A stretch of 64,000 nucleotides of DNA from an uncultured Acinetobacter sp. GTDB taxonomy: Bacteria > Pseudomonadota > Gammaproteobacteria > Pseudomonadales > Moraxellaceae. Of the stretch, positions 58,076 to 64,000 are shown piece after piece. The first letter of the stretch is position 1; each line of letters starts with the position of its first letter. A model generated the notes under the pieces. It was not told where the DNA came from, searched no databases, and worked only from the letters and a program-made list of their open reading frames with translations. Location: assembly GCF_947493735.1 (NCBI RefSeq), contig NZ_CANLSL010000011.1:1-64000 (forward strand), given 5' to 3'. The position numbers and the translations under genes were made by a program.

Positions 58076-59182
58076 GTGAGCTACAGTCTTGAACAACTGA
58101 GTCGTCATGTGCAGGGAACTGTGTATGGCGATTCTCAATTTCACGTCTCAAAACTTCGTAGCTTGGGACAAGCAACGCCACACGATATTGCCTTTGTAAA
58201 TGGTGAAAAATATCTTGAACAGGCACGTCAGTCCAAAGCAGGTGCTTTGATTGTTTCAAAAGATTTGATGTCTTTGCTGCAAGATCAATGTCATTTAGTT
58301 GTGGTGGATTCGCCTTATTTGGCATTTGCCCAAATGACACACATCTTTTCAGATCAAAGAGAGTTTACAGGCATTGCTGACACAGCATCGATTCATCCGA
58401 CAGCACAGCTCGGTGAAAATGTTGCCATTGGTGACTATGCTGTGATCGGTGAAAATGTAGAGATTGGCGCAAATAGTTGTATTTTTCCACACGTACATAT
58501 TGGTAAAAATGTCAGTATTGGTCATTCGGCTTGGATCGAGTCGCATGTCAGTATTTTTGCTGAAGCGACGATTGGCGATCAGGTACGTATTCATGCCAAT
58601 ACGGTGGTCGGCTCTGAAGGTTTTGGTTTTGCACCATATCAGGGTCGATGGCATCGTATTGCGCAGTTAGGTCGAGTACGAATTGGTCATCAAGTGCGCA
58701 TTGGTTCGAATTGTAGTATAGATCGTGGTGCTTTGGACGATACGGTCATTGACGACGGTGTAATCATTGATAATCTAGTACAAGTTGCACATAACGTGCA
58801 GATTGGAAAGCATACCGCAATCGCTGCCAATACCGTGATCGCAGGAAGTACCAGTATTGGTGCGCACTGTATTATTGGTGGTGCGAGTGCGATTGCAGGG
58901 CATTTGACCATTGCGGATCAAGTGCAATTCACAGGGATGTCGATGGTGACTAAATCTATCCATCAAGCAGGCAACTATTCCTCTGGAACAGGTCTGCTTG
59001 AAAGCACTGCGTGGAGAAAAGCAGTGGTTGGATTTAGACAATTGTCAGAAATGCCAATCAATAAGTTGTTAAAACAGATTAAAGTTTTAACTTCTCGAAT
59101 TGACCAGCTCGAATCACATCAAACTGTTGAACAAGCCAATGAACGACCATATCCAAACGACGATACAAAACCCAAGCTCTGA
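58076..59182 (+). CDS. lpxD: LpxD, UDP-3-O-acyl-glucosamine N-acyltransferase
   Basis: LpxD adds the second 3-hydroxyacyl chain in lipid A synthesis. The 368-aa product starts at GTG (AAGGG about 8 nt upstream) with MSYSLEQLSRHVQG. An N-terminal uridine-binding domain (about 1-100) is followed by left-handed beta-helix hexapeptide repeats (about 105-290) including GSEGFGFAPYQGRWHRIAQLGRVRIG and the catalytic His in VQVAHNVQIG. The C-terminal helix extends to a disordered Asn/Pro-rich tail. The next gene, fabZ, begins inside the last part of lpxD. Confidence 0.95.
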   Translation: MSYSLEQLSRHVQGTVYGDSQFHVSKLRSLGQATPHDIAFVNGEKYLEQARQSKAGALIVSKDLMSLLQDQCHLVVVDSPYLAFAQMTHIFSDQREFTGIADTASIHPTAQLGENVAIGDYAVIGENVEIGANSCIFPHVHIGKNVSIGHSAWIESHVSIFAEATIGDQVRIHANTVVGSEGFGFAPYQGRWHRIAQLGRVRIGHQVRIGSNCSIDRGALDDTVIDDGVIIDNLVQVAHNVQIGKHTAIAANTVIAGSTSIGAHCIIGGASAIAGHLTIADQVQFTGMSMVTKSIHQAGNYSSGTGLLESTAWRKAVVGFRQLSEMPINKLLKQIKVLTSRIDQLESHQTVEQANERPYPNDDTKPKL

Positions 59183-59660
59183 ATCAGCGACTACACTTGT
59201 CTTACCTGCAGTGCCAATGCACTCACAGTCGATTCAAGACTACTTACCTCATCAATATCCATTTTTATTGGTTGATCGTGTGACTGCGATTTCTGAAGAT
59301 GCAAGCTTTATTCAAGGTTATAAAAATCTGACCATGAATGAAGAGTTTTTTCAGGGGCATTTTCCAAATTATCCGATTATGCCTGGTGTGATGATGATGG
59401 AAGCTTTGGCACAGATTTCTGGGATTTTGGGCATGATCATTATCCAAAAGCGTCCAAAAGATGGTGAAAATTTCCTGTTTGCAGGGATGGAGAATGTTCG
59501 CTTCAAAAGACCAGTCGTACCGGGCGACCAATTAGTGTTACAATCGCAGTTTGTATTTCAAAGACGTGGTGTCTTTAAATTCCATGTAACCGCTCGTGTC
59601 GATGACAAGGTCGTCGCACAGGCAGAAATTTTATTATCTCAACAAAAATTAGATATATGA
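59139..59660 (+). CDS. fabZ: FabZ, 3-hydroxyacyl-ACP dehydratase
   Basis: FabZ is the hotdog-fold dehydratase of fatty acid elongation. Motifs are YLPHQYPFLLVDRV, FFQGHFPNYPIMPGVMMMEALAQ (catalytic His in GHFP and Glu in MEAL) and GMENVRFKRPVVPGD. The start is not settled: ATG at 59139 gives 173 aa and overlaps lpxD by 44 nt, ATG at 59217 gives 147 aa with no overlap (closer to most FabZ proteins), and a TTG at 59100 is unlikely. None has a good ribosome binding site. The stop overlaps the lpxA start (ATGA). Confidence 0.92.
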   Translation: MNDHIQTTIQNPSSESATTLVLPAVPMHSQSIQDYLPHQYPFLLVDRVTAISEDASFIQGYKNLTMNEEFFQGHFPNYPIMPGVMMMEALAQISGILGMIIIQKRPKDGENFLFAGMENVRFKRPVVPGDQLVLQSQFVFQRRGVFKFHVTARVDDKVVAQAEILLSQQKLDI

Positions 59661-60448
59661 TGGCAAACGCTGAATTGATTCACCCAACAGCTATTATTCA
59701 TGCAAGTGCAAAATTGGCAGATGATGTCAAAGTCGGGGCATACTCAATCATTGGACCGAATGTCAGTATTGACAGCGGCACTGAAATTTTCACCCATGTG
59801 GTTGTCGCTGAAAATACGCGTATTGGTAAAAATAACCAAATATTTCAGTTCGCAAGTGTGGGTGAGCGCTGTCAGGATTTGAAATATAAAGGTGAAGAAA
59901 CGTGGTTGGAAATTGGCGATCACAACGTCATCCGTGAGCATTGCACCTTACATCGTGGTACAGCTCAGGATCAATCTCTGACTAAAATTGGTAGCCACAA
60001 TTTATTGATGGTTAATACCCATGTTGCGCACGACTGCATGATTGGTAGTCATAATATTATCGCCAATAATGTCGGCATCGCAGGGCATGTGCATGTCGGT
60101 GATCATGTGTTACTTGGTGGTAACTCAGGGATCCATCAGTTCTGCCGAATCGACTCTTATAGCCTCGTTGGTGGTGCATCATTGATTATTAAAGATGTGC
60201 CTGCTTATGTGATGGTATCGGGAAATCCTGCGAGTGCACACGGCATGAACTATGAAGGCATGCGTCGTAAAGGTTGGAGCAAGGAAACCATTAATGGTTT
60301 GAAGCAATGTTTTAAATTGCTCTATCGTTCAAATCTCACGGTGAAAGAAGCGATCGAAACCATTGAAAATGAGATTATCCCGACCGTACCTGAAGCGCAA
60401 TTGCTAGTAGATTCATTACAAGCCTCGAAACGTGGCATTGTGCGATGA
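59657..60448 (+). CDS. lpxA: LpxA, UDP-N-acetylglucosamine acyltransferase
   Basis: LpxA catalyses the first step of lipid A synthesis, transferring 3-hydroxyacyl from ACP to UDP-GlcNAc. The 263-aa product has the hexapeptide-repeat beta-helix (about 8-190) with the catalytic His in NTHVAHDCMIGSHNIIANNVG and GIHQFCRIDSYSLVGGAS, followed by a C-terminal helical domain. The start overlaps the fabZ stop; a second ATG three nt downstream is equally possible. It closes the bamA-skp-lpxD-fabZ-lpxA run. Confidence 0.96.
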   Translation: MMANAELIHPTAIIHASAKLADDVKVGAYSIIGPNVSIDSGTEIFTHVVVAENTRIGKNNQIFQFASVGERCQDLKYKGEETWLEIGDHNVIREHCTLHRGTAQDQSLTKIGSHNLLMVNTHVAHDCMIGSHNIIANNVGIAGHVHVGDHVLLGGNSGIHQFCRIDSYSLVGGASLIIKDVPAYVMVSGNPASAHGMNYEGMRRKGWSKETINGLKQCFKLLYRSNLTVKEAIETIENEIIPTVPEAQLLVDSLQASKRGIVR

Positions 60449-60472
60449 GTGTCGAAATGATTTTTTAGAAAG

Positions 60473-60502
60473 CAGTTCTACAAGGACTGTTTATTTGTTT
60501 TT
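60473..60502 (+). terminator. Probable terminator after lpxA
   Basis: A short stem cagttc-tacaa-ggactg (one G-T pair) is followed by a T-rich stretch, 24 nt after the lpxA stop. It also faces the convergent mnmC gene. Confidence 0.5.
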
Positions 60503-60512
60503 AGCTTTTGTC

Positions 60513-62426
60513 TTAGGGTTTAATTTTAAAGCGATTTGGTCGCAGTAAATACGCCAAATTACTTGGCACTGGTAAAGTTTCATTGAGCATTTGACTGACA
60601 ACCAATTCAGCACATAACGGTGAAAATAAAAAACCTTTTGAGCCTAATCCTGCGAATAGATAGATGTTTGGTGATACACGATCATATCGTCCAACCAAAG
60701 GTAAATAATCTGCAGTTTGTGCACGTAAAGCAGCACGTCCTTGCCAATCTTGCGGATTGTCGATGATGCGCTGTGCAAGCTTAGGTTGATATTGTTGTAA
60801 AAGCTCGAAATTATGCTGATGATCTTCGATGCGTAAATCAGTTTGATCATCATTGGGTAAAAATGATGCACCAAAAATAAGTTGCTGTGTTTGATTGTCC
60901 TGCATTGGACTGGCATAGCCACCAAAACTATATGCAGTATTTTTCTCAGCATTTTTCAAAGGTGTATTTAAATCTGTTCCCTTTATATTTGTCCAAGTCA
61001 CTTGCCCACGAATGGGTTTAAGTCTTGGCGTGTTCGGAAGTAGTCGATTCAAATCAATCGCATTACAGACGATGACATCGCTAAATTCTTCTGCTTTATC
61101 ATCTTCTTGAGAGTACAAGTGAATCTTTTGTTCATCACAAACTTCAATTTGCGTAATTTTTTTCTGAATTAACGAAATCAAAGGATGCGCTAAAACCTGT
61201 TCAGCAAATTGATGAGGTGAAAGCACACCAGCTTGCTTGAGTAAAACCGTACTTTGCTCAGTATTGTGATGCCCTGATTCTGATTGGATAATTTCGAGAA
61301 TATCATTGGGATAATCTTGAAGCGAAAGCACTTCATTGATCTTTTTAATATTGTTTTTAGTGTCGTGAATTTGTTCAATCTGCATGGCTTGAAAAGCATC
61401 AAACTGCTGATAAAAGCGCAAAGCATATTGCCATGAGGTCGTCATCAGATGTGTGGCAACTTTATCCATCGAGCAGAGTTTAGGATTTAACATCGCCAAA
61501 GGATTGCCTGAACCGCCTGCTAAGGGCTGATCTTGCTCAAATAACGTGACTGCAATACCACGCTGAGCCAATGTCCAAGCCGTTGTTAATCCTGCGATCC
61601 CTGCACCGATGATTGCAAATTTTCTTCGGGTATTATGATTATTATATTTTGAATCATTTGAGGTTTGAATGAGATCTTCTGTATTATTCCAAATCGCTTT
61701 CAGCATTTCCCGTTTATGTCCAAAACCTTTCGGGCGAGTGATCTCAACACCATAAGATTGCAAGGCACGTTTTAATACACCTGCGACGCTAAATGAAGCA
61801 AAGGTGGTGCCCTGTGCTGATAGACGCATGATGTGTTTGAAAATCTGTTCTTGCCACAGCTCAGGATTACAGGAGGGTGCAAAGCCATCTAAAAACCATG
61901 CATTGACAGCTTGATCACTGTACATTAGTTCAAAACACTCACTGGCATCGCCAAACCACACATCCAATGAAATCCGCTCATCATCGAAACGTAAACGATG
62001 ACAGCCTGCTAATGCAAAAGGGTAGGATTCGATCAGCCGTTTAGAGATTGGTGCAAGTTCATCCCATGTCGCTAAAGCACGTGCCAAGTCGGCTTTTGAT
62101 AAAGGGTATTTTTCAACAGAAATAAAGTGCAGTCGGCTGTTATTATTCGGTCGGACGTTTTGCCAAAGTTGCCATAAGGCTAAAAAGTTTAGACCTGTAC
62201 CAAAGCCAGTTTCCCCGACAATAAATTGCTCACTATCTGCAAGTTGAGCAAGGCGTTCGCTAAGATCATTACCATTTAAAAAGACATGACGTGTTTCAAG
62301 TAATCCATTGGCTTTGGAAAAATACACATCACCAAATTGTTTGGATACAGGAATATCTACACCATCAACTTGTTGCCATTCGAGTTCGGCACAGGTGATC
62401 GGTGAAATATTTTGTGAATGATTCAT
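60513..62426 (-). CDS. mnmC: MnmC, bifunctional tRNA mnm5s2U biosynthesis protein
   Basis: MnmC is a fusion enzyme that converts cmnm5(s2)U34 to mnm5(s2)U34 in tRNA. The N-terminal part (about 1-250) is the SAM-dependent methyltransferase (GETGFGTGLNFLALWQLW, AWFLDGFAPSCNPELWQ, TFASFSVAGVLKRAL). The C-terminal part (about 270-637) is the FAD-dependent oxidase, starting with the dinucleotide motif FAIIGAGIAGLTTAWTLAQRG and containing GSGNPLAMLNPKLCS, RPIRGQ and the GLGSKGFLFSPLCAEL motif. Both halves look complete, so the usual bifunctional enzyme is expected. It is convergent with lpxA. Confidence 0.94.
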   Translation of the reverse strand: MNHSQNISPITCAELEWQQVDGVDIPVSKQFGDVYFSKANGLLETRHVFLNGNDLSERLAQLADSEQFIVGETGFGTGLNFLALWQLWQNVRPNNNSRLHFISVEKYPLSKADLARALATWDELAPISKRLIESYPFALAGCHRLRFDDERISLDVWFGDASECFELMYSDQAVNAWFLDGFAPSCNPELWQEQIFKHIMRLSAQGTTFASFSVAGVLKRALQSYGVEITRPKGFGHKREMLKAIWNNTEDLIQTSNDSKYNNHNTRRKFAIIGAGIAGLTTAWTLAQRGIAVTLFEQDQPLAGGSGNPLAMLNPKLCSMDKVATHLMTTSWQYALRFYQQFDAFQAMQIEQIHDTKNNIKKINEVLSLQDYPNDILEIIQSESGHHNTEQSTVLLKQAGVLSPHQFAEQVLAHPLISLIQKKITQIEVCDEQKIHLYSQEDDKAEEFSDVIVCNAIDLNRLLPNTPRLKPIRGQVTWTNIKGTDLNTPLKNAEKNTAYSFGGYASPMQDNQTQQLIFGASFLPNDDQTDLRIEDHQHNFELLQQYQPKLAQRIIDNPQDWQGRAALRAQTADYLPLVGRYDRVSPNIYLFAGLGSKGFLFSPLCAELVVSQMLNETLPVPSNLAYLLRPNRFKIKP

Positions 62427-62450
62427 TTTAAAATTAGCTTGAAACCTTCC

Positions 62451-62981
62451 TTAAAAGCGACGACGACGTGTACTCATAAAGTTATATAGAATCACACCGA
62501 TAATCACACCAAGCCCTAAGGTCACAGCGCCATAGAGGAACATCTGCGCACTACGTTCACTCTGTAGCACTTGGACTTGCACGGTAAGGTTGTCATTTTT
62601 TAACTGTAATTCTTGATTTTGCGCTAAGGCGGTTTGATTGGCTGTTTCGAGTTGAGTCAGTCGCTTTTGCATGTCTACGCTACGCTTTGCGACAGCTTGC
62701 TCGATGGCTTTGTTGAGATTGGCACGTGCGGTTGCATCAGATGGCTTTGCGGTATTGGTTGCACTCGATGCACCTTGTAGATTCGCTTGGCGCAGTGGAG
62801 CAGGGGCGTTTTGCACAGTGGCTTGAGATGTGTTTGGTGATGCTTGTGCAGTCCCTTGAACAGTATTTTGCACGGTATTTTGTTGCATAGCCGCCTGATT
62901 TGTGGCGAAACTAGATGTGCTTAATCCAACGCTGAGCATAGCCAAAGCAATGACGAAAACTTGAGAAATTTGCTGAGTCAT
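62451..62981 (-). CDS. Membrane-anchored coiled-coil protein, YgiM-like C-terminus
   Basis: I do not assign a firm function. The 176-aa product has a signal peptide (about 1-26, cleavage near SSFA), a low-complexity Gln/Asn/Thr/Ala-rich segment with repeats like QNTVQNTVQ (about 30-80), a predicted coiled coil (AIEQAVAKRSVDMQKRLTQL, then ETANQTALAQNQELQLKNDN, about 90-135), a transmembrane helix (LYGAVTLGLGVIIGVILYNF) and a basic end RRRRF. This order resembles the C-terminal half of YgiM/TIGR04211 proteins, which normally also carry an N-terminal SH3 domain; that domain is absent. It lies 24 nt upstream of mnmC on the same strand. Confidence 0.65.
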   Translation of the reverse strand: MTQQISQVFVIALAMLSVGLSTSSFATNQAAMQQNTVQNTVQGTAQASPNTSQATVQNAPAPLRQANLQGASSATNTAKPSDATARANLNKAIEQAVAKRSVDMQKRLTQLETANQTALAQNQELQLKNDNLTVQVQVLQSERSAQMFLYGAVTLGLGVIIGVILYNFMSTRRRRF

Positions 62982-62985
62982 CGAA

Positions 62986-63303
62986 TTATTTATCCTGTAC
63001 CGCAGATTGAGGAAGTGCTTTAATAAATGGCTTCACATCAACGCTTTTGTAGACACCCGCTTTGGTATAAGGCTCCTCTGAAAGCCACGCATCAAGCGAT
63101 TCACGGCTGTCAAAATCAACGATAATGGTACTGCCTAAAAAACCTTTACTCGTATCGTTTGCATCAATTGGCATGGGTCCAGCGACGATCAATCTTCCTG
63201 CTGCATCGAGCGCTTGTAATCGAGCCAAATGCTCAGGGCGTGCCGACATGCGTTTATCTAATACATTGTCATGGTCAAGGCTTTGAATCACAAATAATGG
63301 CAT
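62986..63303 (-). CDS. YciI-family protein
   Basis: This is a small (105 aa) cytoplasmic ferredoxin-like-fold protein of the YciI family. Typical features are the N-terminal MPLFVIQSLDHDN, RPEHLARLQALDAAGRLIVAGP and the GSTIIVDFDSRESLDAWLSEEPYTKAGVY segment with conserved Asp. Activities of the family are mostly unassigned. It lies between the coiled-coil gene (4-nt gap) and yciB (9-nt gap), so the three are probably cotranscribed. In E. coli yciI and yciB are also near each other. Confidence 0.9.
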   Translation of the reverse strand: MPLFVIQSLDHDNVLDKRMSARPEHLARLQALDAAGRLIVAGPMPIDANDTSKGFLGSTIIVDFDSRESLDAWLSEEPYTKAGVYKSVDVKPFIKALPQSAVQDK

Positions 63304-63312
63304 AGCAGGCTC

Positions 63313-63927
63313 TCAAGCTTCAGGATTTTTGAAGTGTTTACGCAAAATAATGAATTGAATAATGATAAAGGAAAACATCACGATCATGTCGCCAAAAGCT
63401 GTGAATTCTCCCCAATATTGACCATCCATAAATAAAAATGCAAAAAAGGTATGTAGCCCTGCCATACCTGCAAATAGTCCTGCCCACGCCCAGTTGAGTT
63501 TTTTCCAACCTGATGTAGTTAATTCTAAGAACGGTCCAAACATCCTCTGAATAAGCGGTTTCTTTTCTTTGCCAAAAAATGGGCTGATCAAGAACACGAT
63601 GGAAAACACACCATTGATAATAATGGCTTTGAGTTTGATAAAATTGGCATCGCTAAAAGCAAGGGTTAATCCACCGAAGAACACAGTCATTGCCACGATA
63701 AACCATTGCTGTTTTTCCAAACGGAATTTTTGAAAAACAAATAAGCAACCATAGACAATCAAAGTCGCCATCAGTAAGGCAAATGTCGCCACTAAAATAT
63801 GGTTTTGATCGACATTGCCACTGCTGCCTAAGAACTGCAACATCGGGTGTTGATTGTCTTTTGGATCGGTAGTTTTATAAAAATAAAAGAAGATAATCAG
63901 CGGAAGATAATCTAACAACGCTTTCAT
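63313..63927 (-). CDS. yciB: YciB (IspZ), septation-associated inner-membrane protein
   Basis: YciB is a polytopic inner-membrane protein implicated in cell division and envelope synthesis. The 204-aa product starts MKALLDYLPLIIFFYFYK and has about six membrane segments, with the characteristic KPLIQRMFGPFLELTTSGWKKLNWAWAGLF and FLFMDGQYWGEFTAFGDMI segments. The length is slightly above the 180 aa of E. coli YciB because of a longer loop between the first two membrane segments. The 73 bases upstream to the window edge contain its probable promoter. Confidence 0.93.
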   Translation of the reverse strand: MKALLDYLPLIIFFYFYKTTDPKDNQHPMLQFLGSSGNVDQNHILVATFALLMATLIVYGCLFVFQKFRLEKQQWFIVAMTVFFGGLTLAFSDANFIKLKAIIINGVFSIVFLISPFFGKEKKPLIQRMFGPFLELTTSGWKKLNWAWAGLFAGMAGLHTFFAFLFMDGQYWGEFTAFGDMIVMFSFIIIQFIILRKHFKNPEA

Positions 63928-64000
63928 GCGACAGAGCCTTTTCTGCTTCAGCCCTTTTTGTGGTACTGTAGCTTGGTAAAATTCAATTTCAGTTTAGTTT

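Noticed and set aside
1..64000. CRISPR arrays, prophage or genomic island
   Set aside because: No regularly spaced direct repeats, integrase, phage structural genes or strong composition shift were seen; the window is core genome apart from the IS3 remnant.

Overview
The window is 64 kb of chromosomal sequence from a gammaproteobacterium of the genus Acinetobacter (Moraxellaceae). The evidence is the complete adeIJK-type efflux operon behind a PAP2 phosphatase gene, the AT-leaning base composition, the gene order, and protein sequences that match Acinetobacter versions of housekeeping genes. I cannot name the species. Nearly everything is core genome: there is no prophage, plasmid, CRISPR array or large island. 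The only mobile trace is a small internally deleted IS3-type remnant near 11.6 kb.

Layout. 0.1-5.3 kb (minus): the Tol-Pal envelope system, ybgC-tolQ-tolR-tolA-tolB-pal. 5.5-8.7 kb (plus): biotin genes bioA-bioF-bioD, with no bioC between bioF and bioD. 8.8-14.2 kb: an intergenic repeat, a photolyase, thioredoxin 2, two hotdog thioesterases flanking the IS3 remnant, YajQ, a rhodanese and a 1-Cys peroxiredoxin. 14.6-21.2 kb (plus): secA, a secreted protein of unknown function, an MliC-like lipoprotein, argJ and nadA. 21.3-21.8 kb: a tRNA cluster Pro-Arg-His-Pro with a strong promoter. 21.9-24.2 kb (minus): a YfiRNB-type c-di-GMP module (yfiR-yfiN-yfiB) whose yfiB reading frame is broken twice, each time at a run of six A residues. 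24.4-26.6 kb (minus): envZ/ompR. 27.1-29.5 kb (plus): tex. 29.5-32.7 kb (minus): miaB-phoH-like-ybeY. 33-37 kb (plus): a lytic transglycosylase, an RNase T2-fold protein lacking all catalytic residues, and malate dehydrogenase. 37.3-44 kb (plus): PAP2 phosphatase and adeIJK behind a promoter that carries a 24-bp palindrome. 44-47.4 kb (minus): a secreted hypothetical protein and ntrB-ntrC. 47.8-60.4 kb (plus): rimO, pyrH, frr and the envelope-biogenesis run uppS-cdsA-dxr-rseP-bamA-skp-lpxD-fabZ-lpxA. 60.5-64 kb (minus): mnmC, a membrane-anchored coiled-coil protein, a YciI-family protein and yciB.

How the genes work together. Much of the window builds or guards the envelope: Tol-Pal (outer-membrane constriction), SecA (export), BamA/Skp (outer-membrane protein assembly), LpxD/FabZ/LpxA (lipid A), UppS/Dxr (undecaprenyl carrier), CdsA (phospholipid), Slt (peptidoglycan turnover), EnvZ/OmpR, AdeIJK and the YfiRNB periplasmic sensor.

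No entirely new system is visible. The observations I rate highest are: (1) the palindromic operator inside the promoter ahead of PAP2-adeIJK; (2) the YfiB frame broken twice at A6 runs in a way that restores the frame overall, while YfiR and YfiN look intact; (3) the RNase T2-fold pseudoenzyme; (4) the orfA::orfB in-frame deletion remnant of an IS3 element.
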